This document shows, piece after piece, positions 49,796 to 58,960 of a stretch of 64,000 nt of DNA (position 1 is its first letter; every line of letters begins with the position of its first letter). Source of the stretch: Bacillus timonensis (GTDB lineage: Bacteria; Bacillota; Bacilli; Bacillales; Bacillaceae_L); NCBI RefSeq assembly GCF_000285535.1, contig NZ_HE610989.1, positions 145,126-209,125 of the forward strand, in the 5' to 3' direction. A program made the translations under genes and the position numbers. The notes beneath the pieces were generated by a model, which ran no database searches, was not told the DNA's origin, and saw only the letters and a program-made list of their open reading frames with translations.

Positions 49796-50899
49796 CTATC
49801 TACAGAATATATGCTTTCCAATTCTCTTAATTTGAGGTCTACCCCAAATCCATTTACTCGTTGCAGTAGCAGGATTAAAATAATAGGTTGCTCCACCTGT
49901 CGGATCCCAACCATTTATTGCATCAATGACAGCTTTCTTTGCTTGTTCATTTGGAGTTAACCAAATTTGACCGTCCGCAACTGCTGTAAATGCAAGGGGT
50001 TCAAAAACAACACCTGAGACTGTGTCTGGAAATGTCGGACTATCAAGACGGTTTAAAATAACCGCTGCAATCGCTACCTGCCCAATATATGGTTCACCAC
50101 GCGCTTCACCATAAACGGCATTTGCAAGGAGTTGAATATCATTTTGTGAAAAACCACCTGGCATATTTACTGCTGCAGGTCCTAATGATTTTGCTTCTCC
50201 TTGTTGCTCTACTTTTGCTTGTTGTTTTGGTGGCTGTTTTGCAGGTTGCTGTTGTTTTGGTTGTTGCTTTGCAGGTTGCTGTTGTTTTGGTTGTTGCTTT
50301 GCAGGTTGCTGTGCTTTAGGCTGCTGCTTTGGCGGAACAGCTTGGCCTTGTTGCCCCTGCGGTTGCTTTGGCTGAGCCTGTGGTTGTTTAGCTTGTCCTT
50401 GTCCGGCTTGCGGTTGTTTTTGCGCTGCCGTAAATTGCTTTTCTATATCAATTCGTCTGGCTTCTGCTGTTGTTTTTGCTTTTTGGATATTTTTTTCAGA
50501 AGGTGCTGATTGTATGCTCCAAGGAACACCACCATAGTGTGTAAATTCATTTCCCTTCCGTAAATTATCATAAACAAATTGTTTATTATATTTTGTAAAG
50601 CGTTTAATCATCGCCTTCGTTTTGTCACCAACTAAACCGTCTACTTCTTCAAGCCCAAATGCTTTTTGGAAGTTACGGACTGCCCAATATGTACTCCAGC
50701 CGTAAACCCCATCAATAGTGCCATGGTAATAACCGTTATACTGAAGTCTTGATTGCAACTCAATTACATCGTCACCTGTTGCACCACGTTGAATGATTTG
50801 TTCTGAAAAAGCTTGAACATTATTGTTAGTTCCGCCAATGAATACACTAACAAACATGATAAGGATGATGGGGAACATCAAATATTTTTTGAAGCTCAT
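49796..50899 (-). CDS. sleB: spore cortex-lytic enzyme SleB
   Basis: Lytic transglycosylase that opens the cortex at germination. Signal peptide (1-30), peptidoglycan-binding domain (GDDVIELQSRLQYNGYYHGTIDGVYG, about 43-110), a long Q/P/K/A linker (about 165-245), then the Hydrolase_2 catalytic domain (VYGEARGEPYIGQVAIAAVILNR) ending GKHIFCR. 367 aa against 305 in B. subtilis: the excess is linker made of decapeptide repeats. Confidence 0.96.
   Translation of the reverse strand: MSFKKYLMFPIILIMFVSVFIGGTNNNVQAFSEQIIQRGATGDDVIELQSRLQYNGYYHGTIDGVYGWSTYWAVRNFQKAFGLEEVDGLVGDKTKAMIKRFTKYNKQFVYDNLRKGNEFTHYGGVPWSIQSAPSEKNIQKAKTTAEARRIDIEKQFTAAQKQPQAGQGQAKQPQAQPKQPQGQQGQAVPPKQQPKAQQPAKQQPKQQQPAKQQPKQQQPAKQPPKQQAKVEQQGEAKSLGPAAVNMPGGFSQNDIQLLANAVYGEARGEPYIGQVAIAAVILNRLDSPTFPDTVSGVVFEPLAFTAVADGQIWLTPNEQAKKAVIDAINGWDPTGGATYYFNPATATSKWIWGRPQIKRIGKHIFCR
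50221..50310 (-). repeat. three 30-bp tandem repeats in the sleB linker
   Basis: Three back-to-back 30-nt units (50221-50250, 50251-50280, 50281-50310), the last two identical, coding for QPKQQQPAKQ-type decapeptides. Degenerate copies continue on both sides. Confidence 0.88.
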
Positions 50900-51013
50900 G
50901 ATTAATTACCTCCCTAACCATTTTCTATATATACTTACAAGTATTTTCTGTAGAGATTGGTATTTTATTCAGGAGTCTTTAAAGTTGAATTTAATTCTTT
51001 GGAAAGAAATCAA

Positions 51014-51044
51014 AAAAAATAACCCGCCCAAAAAAGGACAGGTT
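51014..51044 (-). terminator. terminator after prsW
   Basis: Stem AACCTGTCC / GGGCGGGTT (two G-U pairs) at 51021-51044, T6 loop, then ATTTTTTTTG on the minus strand. Confidence 0.78.
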
Positions 51045-51678
51045 ACGATTTTGCAATTTTTACTTTTCGTAAACCAAACCACCACAGAAACAACATGAAT
51101 GGCACCATTATATAAATCCACTTTTTCAAAGAAAGCAGTATGTAATCATAGACCCCATGTAATAAAAATGGAAAGAAAAAGGAGATGAAAATCCATTTTC
51201 GCTTTTCAACAGGAGAAAATTTAGCTTTGCCCAGATAAAACCCCATAATCACCCCGAACAGTGCGTGACTTGAGACAGGTAAAAGGGCTCGACCTACCGC
51301 AAATTGGACTCCGTTTGCAAATAAATAAAGAATGTTCTCCAATGTCGCAAATCCTAATGACACAGCAGCACCATATACAATTCCATCGTATTGCTCATCA
51401 AATTCCATATGCTGATAAACAGTATAAAACAGGATAAACCACTTAAAAAATTCTTCTAATAAACCAACTGATAAAAATGCCTTTAAAATGTGTTGTGTAA
51501 ACACCCCTTCAACGTCTAACACATATTGGATAAACATGATTGGAAACACCAAAAGGGCACCGAAAATGAATATTCGAAAAACCATTGCAATCGGTTCTGA
51601 CTCATATTTATCTTTTAAATAAAAATAACTTAATAGTGCAAGTCCGGGTGCAAGTCCTGCGGTTATGACCGCCACCAT
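51043..51678 (-). CDS. prsW: intramembrane protease PrsW
   Basis: Site-1 protease for anti-sigma RsiW in B. subtilis. 211 aa with about seven to eight transmembrane helices; catalytic-type motifs LLEEFFKW (EExxK, about 73-80), [10 protein letters not shown] and [13 protein letters not shown] 51678 follows GAGGA. Between sleB and divergent ansA. Confidence 0.93.
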   Translation of the reverse strand: MVAVITAGLAPGLALLSYFYLKDKYESEPIAMVFRIFIFGALLVFPIMFIQYVLDVEGVFTQHILKAFLSVGLLEEFFKWFILFYTVYQHMEFDEQYDGIVYGAAVSLGFATLENILYLFANGVQFAVGRALLPVSSHALFGVIMGFYLGKAKFSPVEKRKWIFISFFFPFLLHGVYDYILLSLKKWIYIMVPFMLFLWWFGLRKVKIAKS

Positions 51679-51719
51679 ATAAATCCTCTTCTCCCATTGA
51701 AATTAAATTCAAGTTATAA

Positions 51720-51748
51720 TTGAGTAACAAACACTTTTATCGTAACAT
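51720..51748 (+). promoter_or_regulatory. possible sigma-A promoter of ansA
   Basis: TTGAGT (51720-51725), a 17-bp spacer and TAACAT (51743-51748), 72 nt before ansA. Confidence 0.4.
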
Positions 51749-51820
51749 GTAATTTGGTAAATGAAAATATGAGAAATCCTGGTTTGGATAATTTTTCTAA
51801 TTAGAATAGAGGCGATTTCA

Positions 51821-52792
51821 ATGAAAAAAATACTCATTCTTCATACAGGCGGAACAATTGCTATGATAGAGGATAAAGAAACAGGAGCTGTTGAACAAAA
51901 TCAGCAAAACCCTCTGCTTCTTCACACGAACGCTTTGGCTTCGATTGCTGATGTTAAGGTTGAGGAATTATTTCAATTGCCTTCTCCACATATTACAGAA
52001 AAAGAAATGCTTCTACTGAAGGAAAAAATCGAGACAAGTGTTAGGGAAGACAAAATTGAAGGTGTTGTGATTACCCATGGGACTGACACACTTGAAGAAA
52101 CAGCTTATTTCCTAGATATTACAATTCAATCCGATATTCCAATAGTCGTCACTGGAGCAATGAGATCGAGCAATGAGGTTGGAGCAGACGGTCCCTATAA
52201 TTTGATTTCTGCTGTACGTGTTGCCGCTTCAGACAGTGCCATCGGAAAAGGTGTTTTAGTTGTCTTGAATGATGAAATTCACACAGCCAAAAACGTTACA
52301 AAAACTCACACTAGTAATATTGCAACATTTCAAAGTCCTCAATATGGGCCATTAGGAATTGTGAGTAAACGCGATATTACCTTTCACCATATGCCTACCA
52401 TTAGGGAAACATATGAGATTAAAAAGATAACGAAAAAGGTTATCCTTCTGAAAGCATACGCTGGGATGGAAGGTTCTATCATTCAGGCAATACGAACATT
52501 GCACCCAGATGGACTAGTTATAGAAGCACTTGGACAAGGTAATTTACCCCCAAGGATGGTCCCTGACTTAAAAGAGCTAATCGATAGTGGTGTACCTGTA
52601 GTTTTAGTCTCCCGCTGTTTCAATGGATACGTACAAGATGTGTACAATTATGATGGTGGTGGACGCAAATTAAAAGAGCTTGGGGTTATTTTCTCAAATG
52701 GGCTAAACGGGCAAAAAGCAAGACTGAAGTTATTGGTTACTTTAGAAATGACGAATAATCATGACGAACTGCAGGAAATGTTCTTCAAATAA
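51821..52792 (+). CDS. ansA: L-asparaginase
   Basis: Asparagine to aspartate and ammonia. Threonine nucleophile in HTGGTIAM (7-14), second Thr-Asp-Lys set in THGTDTLEETA (about 86-96), GAMRSSNEVGADGPYN. 323 aa, cytosolic (no signal). ATG 51821 behind GAGGCG. Stands alone here; ansB is not next to it. Confidence 0.94.
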   Translation: MKKILILHTGGTIAMIEDKETGAVEQNQQNPLLLHTNALASIADVKVEELFQLPSPHITEKEMLLLKEKIETSVREDKIEGVVITHGTDTLEETAYFLDITIQSDIPIVVTGAMRSSNEVGADGPYNLISAVRVAASDSAIGKGVLVVLNDEIHTAKNVTKTHTSNIATFQSPQYGPLGIVSKRDITFHHMPTIRETYEIKKITKKVILLKAYAGMEGSIIQAIRTLHPDGLVIEALGQGNLPPRMVPDLKELIDSGVPVVLVSRCFNGYVQDVYNYDGGGRKLKELGVIFSNGLNGQKARLKLLVTLEMTNNHDELQEMFFK

Positions 52793-52795
52793 AAA

Positions 52796-52814
52796 GGGCG
52801 ATTTTTGATCGCCC
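52796..52814 (+). terminator. terminator hairpin of ansA (first copy)
   Basis: GGGCGATTTTTGATCGCCC, a 7-bp GC-rich stem right after the ansA stop. The T-tract is weak. An identical copy lies at 53016-53034. Confidence 0.65.
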
Positions 52815-52820
52815 TCAGAG

Positions 52821-52852
52821 TGTAGACAAAGTCAGTACTGACTTTGTTTACA
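52821..52852. repeat. 32-nt near-perfect palindrome
   Basis: Two 16-nt arms centred on AGTACT with one mismatch (25/48); the inner 22 nt (52826-52847) are perfect, arms ACAAAGTCAGT / ACTGACTTTGT. Could be a regulator site or a repeat end. Confidence 0.65.
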
Positions 52853-52889
52853 TGAATTTTTAAGGATATCTAAATTTTAACTCAAGTCC

Positions 52890-53014
52890 CAGACTGTCTT
52901 GAAAGCGCTCGTCAGACAAGGCGCGCAGCTGAGTGAAGACGCGAATAGAAGTTGCCTTCATGAGCGGACGAGAGAGGCAAGCAACGCAGTATGCGAGCGT
53001 TTGTCAACAGTCTG
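52890..53014. mobile_element. MITE-like 125-bp element with inverted termini
   Basis: Non-coding. Left end CAGACTGT-N5-AA-CGCTCG and right end the same pattern on the other strand (53014 inward), i.e. ~20-bp imperfect terminal inverted repeats. Inside it is GC-rich with CGCG and GCGAGCG, unlike its surroundings. No transposase. Bracketed by the duplicated terminator hairpin. Confidence 0.55.
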
Positions 53015-53015
53015 A

Positions 53016-53034
53016 GGGCGATTTTTGATCGCCC
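53016..53034 (-). terminator. terminator hairpin of ypdA (second copy)
   Basis: Identical 19-nt hairpin to 52796-52814. It overlaps the ypdA stop codon, so it lies at the 3' end of the ypdA transcript. Confidence 0.6.
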
Positions 53035-53999
53035 TATTTTCTTTCTAGTATTGCTTCAGCTATTAAATTTCCATGAAAGCGTCCGTTTTCAATGAAGATT
53101 TCATTTGCGTTGTTCCCTGCTGCAATTACTCCAGAAATAAAGATTCCCTCTACATTTGTCTCCATCGTTTCAGGATTATAGGATGGTCGACCTGTATCAT
53201 TATTGATTTCTATATTCATTTTTTTCAAAAAGCTGTGATCTGGATGATAACCTGTCATGGCAAATACATAATCATTTTTTACCTCTTTATTTTCTTCACC
53301 GACTTGATATCTTACAACATCCTCTGTTATTTCAATCACATTTGCATTAAATTCCATATTGATGATTCCATTTCTCACCAGCGCTTCAAATTCAGGTAAT
53401 ATCCATGGTTTAATGCTTGAAGAGTATTCAGAACCGCGATATAAAACTGTTACTCTTGCATCGGCATTTGCAAGTTCTAATGCTGCATCAACACTTGAGT
53501 TCTTTCCTCCGATTACGACGACATCTTTATCAAAATAAGGATGTGGTTCTTTGAAATAATGAAATACCTTAGGCAGATCCTCGCCAGGAACATTCATATA
53601 GTTCGGATTATCATAATAACCAGTCGCAATAATAACATATTTTGCTTGGTATTCACTTTTTGAACTTGTAATATGGAATTCTCCATTCCCTTGCTTCGTT
53701 ACACTCGTCACTTTCTCAAACGCATGAACTCTAATTTTCTTACGTTTTGCTACTTCGCGATAATACGCCAAAGCCTGATTTCGCTTTGGCTTACGGCCTT
53801 CAATAATAAATGGAACATCCCCAATTTCTAATTTTTCACTTGAACTAAAAAATGTTTGATGTGTCGGATAATGATAAATCGCATTTACAATATTTCCTTT
53901 TTCAATTACTAAAGGTTCAATTCCAATATTCTGCAGTGCAATTGCAGCTGCTAGCCCACAGGGTCCTCCACCAATTATGATGACTTTCTCAGATTGCAT
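53034..53999 (-). CDS. ypdA: bacillithiol disulfide reductase YpdA (Bdr)
   Basis: FAD/NADPH oxidoreductase. FAD motif IIIGGGPCGLAAAIAL (about 8-23; Cys in GPCG), second Rossmann VVVIGGKNSSVDAALE, then ATGYYDNP and the C-terminal GVIAAGNNANEIFIENGR. In B. subtilis-like bacteria YpdA reduces bacillithiol disulfide. ATG 53999 follows AGGAG; 8 codons upstream are unsupported. 321 aa. Confidence 0.93.
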   Translation of the reverse strand: MQSEKVIIIGGGPCGLAAAIALQNIGIEPLVIEKGNIVNAIYHYPTHQTFFSSSEKLEIGDVPFIIEGRKPKRNQALAYYREVAKRKKIRVHAFEKVTSVTKQGNGEFHITSSKSEYQAKYVIIATGYYDNPNYMNVPGEDLPKVFHYFKEPHPYFDKDVVVIGGKNSSVDAALELANADARVTVLYRGSEYSSSIKPWILPEFEALVRNGIINMEFNANVIEITEDVVRYQVGEENKEVKNDYVFAMTGYHPDHSFLKKMNIEINNDTGRPSYNPETMETNVEGIFISGVIAAGNNANEIFIENGRFHGNLIAEAILERK

Positions 54000-54123
54000 G
54001 TTTGTCACTCCTACTATCTTCAATGTGCATAAATAAAATCCCGTTGGAATTTTCTTTGTTTTTGTTTTCCCGATTTTTTTCCAAGGTACTGTTAAATGAT
54101 TCTAATTGGACAATTCTACTTCA

Positions 54124-54156
54124 ATGAAAAATCCCCTATCAAAAATGATAGGAGAT
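54124..54156 (-). terminator. terminator after gudB
   Basis: Stem ATCTCCTATC / GATAGGGGAT (54131-54156; one G-U pair) with a T-rich loop, then TTTTCATTG on the minus strand. Confidence 0.85.
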
Positions 54157-54191
54157 TTCCGTTAATCGTGCAAATGATATGATATCAGAAA

Positions 54192-55475
54192 TTATATCCA
54201 ACCTCTGAAACGGGACGCTTCTGCCATTTTTCTGACCCCAACCATATAGGCTGCAAGTCTCATATCTACACGTCTATTTTGTGCGGTTGTATAAATATTT
54301 TCAAAGGATTTAACCATTACTTTTTCAAGTTTTTCTTCTACTTCTTCTTCAGTCCAGTAGTAGCCTTGGTTATTTTGAACCCATTCAAAATAGGAAACTG
54401 TTACCCCACCAGCACTTGCTAATACATCTGGGACAAGCAAGATTCCTCTTTCAGTTAATATTTGAGTCGCTTCTAGTGTTGTAGGTCCGTTTGCAGCTTC
54501 AACTACAATACTAGCCCGAATATTATGGGCATTTTCTTCTGTTATTTGATTTTCAATAGCCGCAGGAACGAGAATATCACAATCAAGTTCTAGCAACTCT
54601 TTGTTGGTGATTGTATCATTAAATAGTTTGGTTACAGTTCCAAAACTATCGCGACGATCCAATAAATAATCAATGTCTAAACCATTTGGATCATAAAGTC
54701 CACCATATGCATCAGAGATACCAATTACCTTTGCACCTGCGTCATGCATAAATTTAGATAAGAAGCTACCTGCATTTCCAAAGCCTTGAACAACTACACG
54801 TGCACCTTCTAAATTAATACCACGCTTTTTCGCTGCTTCTCGAATACAAATTGTAACACCTTTTGCAGTTGCAGATTCACGGCCATGCGAACCACCTAAT
54901 ACAAGTGGTTTTCCAGTAATGAATCCAGGTGAGTTAAATTCATCAATACGACTATACTCATCCATCATCCATGCCATGATTTGAGAATTCGTGAATACAT
55001 CTGGTGCCGGTATATCCTTCGTTGGTCCTACGATTTGACTTATCGCACGAACATAACCACGACTAAGTCGTTCAAGTTCACGGAATGACATATCTCTAGG
55101 GTCACAAATGATTCCGCCTTTTCCTCCACCATATGGTAAATCAACAATACCGCACTTCAAACTCATCCAAATCGAAAGCGCTTTAACTTCCTTCTCAGTT
55201 ACATTTGGGTGGAAGCGAATTCCGCCTTTAGTTGGACCTACAGCATCATTATGCTGTGCGCGATATCCTGTAAAGATTTTTACAGATCCATCATCCATTC
55301 TTACTGGAATTTTAACGGTCATCATTCGTATCGGTTCTTTTAATAGCTCATATACTTCTTCAGGGTACCCTAATTTTTCTAATGCTTTATGTATGACTGT
55401 TTGTGTAGATTTGAGGACATCCATTTTATCTTCCGTGTTCTGCCCGGAAATGTCCTTTTTATTTTCGGCTACCAT
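54192..55475 (-). CDS. gudB: NAD-specific glutamate dehydrogenase GudB, intact form
   Basis: Glutamate catabolism. Substrate site PYGGGKGGI with catalytic Lys, [20 protein letters not shown] motif [12 protein letters not shown]. Reads [10 protein letters not shown]: the three-codon duplication that silences gudB in B. subtilis 168 is absent, so the enzyme should be active. ATG 55475 behind GGGAGG. 427 aa. Confidence 0.96.
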   Translation of the reverse strand: MVAENKKDISGQNTEDKMDVLKSTQTVIHKALEKLGYPEEVYELLKEPIRMMTVKIPVRMDDGSVKIFTGYRAQHNDAVGPTKGGIRFHPNVTEKEVKALSIWMSLKCGIVDLPYGGGKGGIICDPRDMSFRELERLSRGYVRAISQIVGPTKDIPAPDVFTNSQIMAWMMDEYSRIDEFNSPGFITGKPLVLGGSHGRESATAKGVTICIREAAKKRGINLEGARVVVQGFGNAGSFLSKFMHDAGAKVIGISDAYGGLYDPNGLDIDYLLDRRDSFGTVTKLFNDTITNKELLELDCDILVPAAIENQITEENAHNIRASIVVEAANGPTTLEATQILTERGILLVPDVLASAGGVTVSYFEWVQNNQGYYWTEEEVEEKLEKVMVKSFENIYTTAQNRRVDMRLAAYMVGVRKMAEASRFRGWI

Positions 55476-55664
55476 TTGTAAACCTCCCAAGATTTTTCGC
55501 GAGAATCAGTTCCTATTTCAAAGGTGTAAACAAGAAGCTGGAAATGCCGAGATTTTTTCGGTTATTTTATAAGTTAATAAAGACATATTCATGTTGTAAA
55601 AAACAAAGACAGAAAAATAACATCTATTTTCCAGATAGTATTATTGTCCACCTTTCCAGTCACT

Positions 55665-55692
55665 AGTATACACCTTCCATATGTTTATGCAA
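55665..55692 (-). promoter_or_regulatory. possible sigma-A promoter of gudB
   Basis: Minus strand TTGCAT (55687-55692), a 16-bp spacer and TATACT (55665-55670), about 190 nt upstream of gudB. The rest of the 308-nt gap holds only AT-rich sequence and the mecB terminator. Confidence 0.5.
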
Positions 55693-55752
55693 GATGAAAA
55701 ATGAAGAATCTTCAATTTTATTTTTTACATTAATGTCTTTATAAACATAGGA

Positions 55753-55779
55753 GAAAAACCCCTAATACATGTTAGAGGT
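55753..55779 (-). terminator. terminator after mecB
   Basis: Stem ACCTCTAA / TTAGGGGT (one G-U pair; 55758-55779) followed by TTTTCTCC on the minus strand. Confidence 0.75.
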
Positions 55780-55783
55780 CCTT

Positions 55784-56374
55784 CTATTTCTTTATAAAAT
55801 AATTGTAAATATACTCCATGGCATTTTCTTCAAAAAGAATTTTTCCATATTCATGAACACGATATTTCGTAATTGTTGCTGGACTTCCAAACTCAGCTAA
55901 AATAGCAATAACGTTTTCTGTATGCATATCAAGGTTGTCTTCCAGTAATAAGTAAAAATAGTTTTTAAATGAATATAGTCTCCCACCATCTATAGATAAA
56001 CTATTGAATCTGGTTGAAAGTTGAATAACATCTTCAAACGTGCGAAATTCATAAAATATATCTTTACTTTCATCAAGAGTAACCTGCATTTCAATATAAT
56101 CTTCATCTAAGAATTCCTCGTCTTCAAGGTCCCCACCTGAATTAGTGACAATAATCACCATACCTTGTGCTTGTAAAGAGTACACTTCAACAGCAATAGG
56201 GCCGTCCGGTTCAAAGCCCAATTCCATACTTGCTTCTTCTATCATATCTCGGAATAATTGATGGACCTTAAGTGAATCCGACAAAAGATCATCTTTAGTG
56301 AGGCCACGATCAACCAGATCATCTGATGTTAGAAAAATCTTGATTTTATTATAAGTTAAGCGTTCAAGACGCAT
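55784..56374 (-). CDS. mecB: adaptor protein MecB (YpbH)
   Basis: MecA-family adaptor for ClpC protease. MRLERLTYNKIKIFLTSDDL start; the N-terminal substrate domain, an acidic linker (GGDLEDEEFLDEDY) and the C-terminal ClpC-binding domain with ENVIAILAEFG. 196 aa. The paralogue of mecA in B. subtilis, in the same place next to ypbG. Confidence 0.93.
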   Translation of the reverse strand: MRLERLTYNKIKIFLTSDDLVDRGLTKDDLLSDSLKVHQLFRDMIEEASMELGFEPDGPIAVEVYSLQAQGMVIIVTNSGGDLEDEEFLDEDYIEMQVTLDESKDIFYEFRTFEDVIQLSTRFNSLSIDGGRLYSFKNYFYLLLEDNLDMHTENVIAILAEFGSPATITKYRVHEYGKILFEENAMEYIYNYFIKK

Positions 56375-56480
56375 TAAAAACCCTCCCTCACCATCACACC
56401 TACAGCAACCGTTTCTTTATTTTATGAAGGTTTATAAAATATGTTCTAGGATTTAGCATTGTTGGGACGTATTTTTACAT

Positions 56481-57257
56481 CTATTCGCTTTTAGATGATG
56501 TAAGAGTAATCAAATGCGTTTCAGGTGGTGCACCAAATCTTAGCGGTACACCAGATGTACCATATCCATTACTTACAAAGATAGTTGTACCGTTTTTATT
56601 CTCCACTCCACCCTTAGGATAAAGTCCAAATTTCCAAAATCGAATTTGACCTCCATGTGTATGTCCTGATAACAAGACATTTATCTTGTAATTTGGTTGG
56701 AGTTGGCTTTTAATCTCAGGATTATGGCTGACCAAAATTTTAAAATCCGCTTCATTCCCTGCATCCAAAAGAGCAAGGTCTAAACGACTTCTTCCTTCCC
56801 GTAAATCATCAATACCTAGAAGAGCAATTTTCTCTCCTTCGCCTGTTTCAAAAAACATAGCTGTGTTATCAAGAATTTTAATTCCCATACTTAAAAGAAG
56901 AGAATCAAGTTCGTGGTATTCAACCTCATAGTCGTTATTGCCCCATACAAAATAGGTAGGCCCAATCGCTTTTATTCGTTGAAGGTTTTTTTGAACTCGT
57001 TCAAAGGGCACACCCTTTTCTGTTAGATCCCCGCCAATAATAACGATATCTGCTTTTCCTTTTACTTCATTAATTATATTTTCAGAGACTACCCTTCTGT
57101 GAATATCAGAAATAAAAAAAATGGTTATTTCTCCGAAACTGTTTGGGAAATCAGAAAAACGCAATGTATGGTTTACAACACGATCAATTTTGGCTTCGTA
57201 CAACATATAGAGAAGGAGCAACACTCCCATTAACATAATACCGAAAAAATATAGCAT
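56481..57257 (-). CDS. ypbG: calcineurin-like metallophosphoesterase YpbG
   Basis: 258 aa with an N-terminal transmembrane anchor (about 2-20), then the full metal set: DIH (about 50-52), GGDLTEKG, GNNDYE, SHNPE and GHTHGGQ. The substrate is unknown. Between mecB and a small membrane protein. Confidence 0.93.
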   Translation of the reverse strand: MLYFFGIMLMGVLLLLYMLYEAKIDRVVNHTLRFSDFPNSFGEITIFFISDIHRRVVSENIINEVKGKADIVIIGGDLTEKGVPFERVQKNLQRIKAIGPTYFVWGNNDYEVEYHELDSLLLSMGIKILDNTAMFFETGEGEKIALLGIDDLREGRSRLDLALLDAGNEADFKILVSHNPEIKSQLQPNYKINVLLSGHTHGGQIRFWKFGLYPKGGVENKNGTTIFVSNGYGTSGVPLRFGAPPETHLITLTSSKSE

Positions 57258-57268
57258 GGTCTTCGCCC

Positions 57269-57659
57269 CTACCTATCAACATCAAACGCTTTATTCTTTT
57301 TTAAATCTAGTGATATGATACCATAAATTATGGAAAACGCTAGCAATAAAAATGTTTGCCAAGGTCCAAATGAAAATAAAACGAAATAGCCTACTACTAA
57401 ACTCAAAGGAAGAAATAATTGTAAAAATGAAAAACGCTTCCCTTTCACATTTAGATGAACATTTTCAATAACACTCTTAATAATCGCAGAATGAGCGATA
57501 AACCCAATAAAAAAACAAATCATCATAAAGAAAAAAGGAAGGGATTTACAATAAAGCTCATCAACAATTCTGGTATCTCCATTACAGATACACCAGGTGT
57601 TAAAAAGATAAGCATAAACCCACAAAAAAGCCAATTACTTCATATATTAATTTATCCAC
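57269..57659 (-). pseudogene. small membrane protein, frame broken by two 1-nt deletions
   Basis: Three fragments in three frames join if one T is added at a T5 run (57602-57606) and one at a T6 run (57531-57536). The rebuilt 130-aa protein starts MDKLIYEVIGFFVG (GTG 57659 behind GGAGG) and has about four transmembrane helices, ending in a lysine-rich tail. Stop is 11 nt before ypbG. No named family recognised; in B. subtilis no equivalent is at this spot. Confidence 0.65.
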
Positions 57660-57739
57660 TTCTCCATCTCCTCCTATTTCAAATTATGAGGAGAGGTGTA
57701 ATTTGATACAGTTTTCCAAGCTTATGCAAAAAATTCCTA

Positions 57740-57769
57740 GTCATTTTTTTACCTTCCTTACCATAAAGT
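57740..57769 (+). promoter_or_regulatory. sigma-E-like promoter of cotJABC
   Basis: GTCATTT (57740-57746), a 15-nt spacer and CATAAAGT (57762-57769), close to the sigma-E consensus; cotJ is sigma-E dependent in B. subtilis. 42 nt before cotJA. Confidence 0.55.
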
Positions 57770-57811
57770 AGAATGACCCGTTTTGTATTTTGACATCAAG
57801 GAGGTTGCTTC

Positions 57812-58042
57812 ATGTTTACGACTAGGAAGGCATATTACCCCTACATTAGCCCATTTGACCCTTGTCCACCAATCACATATAAAACATACGTTACCCCTCC
57901 AAATCTTTATATTCGATTTCAACCACCTAACCTACCACAATTCTCACCTAAGGAAGCACTATATACAGGGACTCTTTGGAAAATATTTTATGATCCGTAT
58001 TATGGCCCATATGAACCGAAAAGGGAGGCTGAGAAGGAATGA
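57812..58042 (+). CDS. cotJA: spore coat protein CotJA
   Basis: 76 aa, rich in Pro, Tyr and Phe: PYISPFDPCPPITYKTY and NLPQFSPKEALYTGTLW as in CotJA. ATG 57812 behind AAGGAGG. First of three coat genes; its stop overlaps cotJB. Confidence 0.94.
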   Translation: MFTTRKAYYPYISPFDPCPPITYKTYVTPPNLYIRFQPPNLPQFSPKEALYTGTLWKIFYDPYYGPYEPKREAEKE

Positions 58043-58308
58043 ACCCTAAACAAATGCCCCCAGAGTATTATGCGTTATTAGAGGATCTACAGGCTTTGGA
58101 TTTTGTTTTAGTAGAACTCACCCTGTACCTAGACACCCATCCAAATGATAATCAAGCAATTCAACAATTCAACACTGTTTCACAGCAGCGAAGAAAGGTC
58201 GCTAAATTATATGAAGAAAGATTTGGGCCGTTGACTCAATATGGTCGTTATAGCTATTCAAACTATCCTTGGAACTGGGATGACGAACCCTGGCCTTGGC
58301 AGGTTTGA
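58039..58308 (+). CDS. cotJB: spore coat protein CotJB
   Basis: 89 aa: PEYYALLEDLQALDFVLVELTLYLDTHP, then a Trp-rich tail (WNWDDEPWPW). Overlaps cotJA by 4 nt. CotJA and CotJC interact in the B. subtilis coat; CotJB accompanies them. Confidence 0.94.
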   Translation: MNPKQMPPEYYALLEDLQALDFVLVELTLYLDTHPNDNQAIQQFNTVSQQRRKVAKLYEERFGPLTQYGRYSYSNYPWNWDDEPWPWQV

Positions 58309-58352
58309 TGAAAAGATGAAAGATTATTTTACAGGGGGAGGAATTTACGTCA

Positions 58353-58922
58353 ATGTGGATTTATGAAAAAAAACTGCAGTATCCTGTTAAAGTAAGTACA
58401 TGTAATCCAATGTTAGCGAAGTTTCTGATAGAACAATATGGTGGTGCTGACGGGGAACTTGCTGCAGCATTACGTTATTTAAATCAGCGCTACACAATAC
58501 CTGGTAAAGTTATTGGATTGTTAAATGATATTGGAACTGAAGAATTCGCCCATTTAGAAATGATTGCAACTATGGTGTATAAATTGACAAAAGACGCGAC
58601 CCCTGAACAATTAAAAGCTGCAGGTCTAGGGGCACACTATGTGAACCATGACTCCGCATTGTTTTACGAAAATGCTGGTGGTGTACCGTTTACTGCAACA
58701 TATATCCAGGCAAAAGGAGATCCTATTGCGGATTTATATGAGGACATTGCAGCGGAAGAAAAGGCAAGAGCTACTTATCAATGGATTATCAACATGAGTG
58801 ATGACCCAGACTTGAATGATAGCTTGCGTTTTTTACGTGAGCGGGAGATTATTCACTCTCAACGCTTCCAAGAAGCTGTAGAAATTCTAAAAGAAGAGCG
58901 TGATAAAAAGAAATTCTTTTAA
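58353..58922 (+). CDS. cotJC: spore coat protein CotJC, manganese-catalase family
   Basis: 189 aa four-helix ferritin-like protein; Glu/His ligands in EEFAHLEMIATMVYKL and ERE-IIHSQRF resemble dimanganese catalases. ATG 58353 behind GGGGGAGG. Third coat gene, ending in a bidirectional terminator. In B. subtilis cotJ is not between ypbG and ypbF. Confidence 0.95.
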   Translation: MWIYEKKLQYPVKVSTCNPMLAKFLIEQYGGADGELAAALRYLNQRYTIPGKVIGLLNDIGTEEFAHLEMIATMVYKLTKDATPEQLKAAGLGAHYVNHDSALFYENAGGVPFTATYIQAKGDPIADLYEDIAAEEKARATYQWIINMSDDPDLNDSLRFLREREIIHSQRFQEAVEILKEERDKKKFF

Positions 58923-58927
58923 AATAA

Positions 58928-58960
58928 GTAAATAGCTGAATGCGGTATTCAGCTATTTAC
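58928..58960. terminator. bidirectional terminator between cotJC and ypbF
   Basis: Perfect 14-bp stem GTAAATAGCTGAAT / ATTCAGCTATTTAC with a 5-nt loop. The ypbF stop codon (58953-58955) is inside the stem. Confidence 0.8.

Noticed and set aside
50201..50509. Leucine/valine-rich open frames on the plus strand
   Set aside because: They are antisense shadows of the Gln/Pro/Lys linker of sleB (CAA/CAG codons read backwards).
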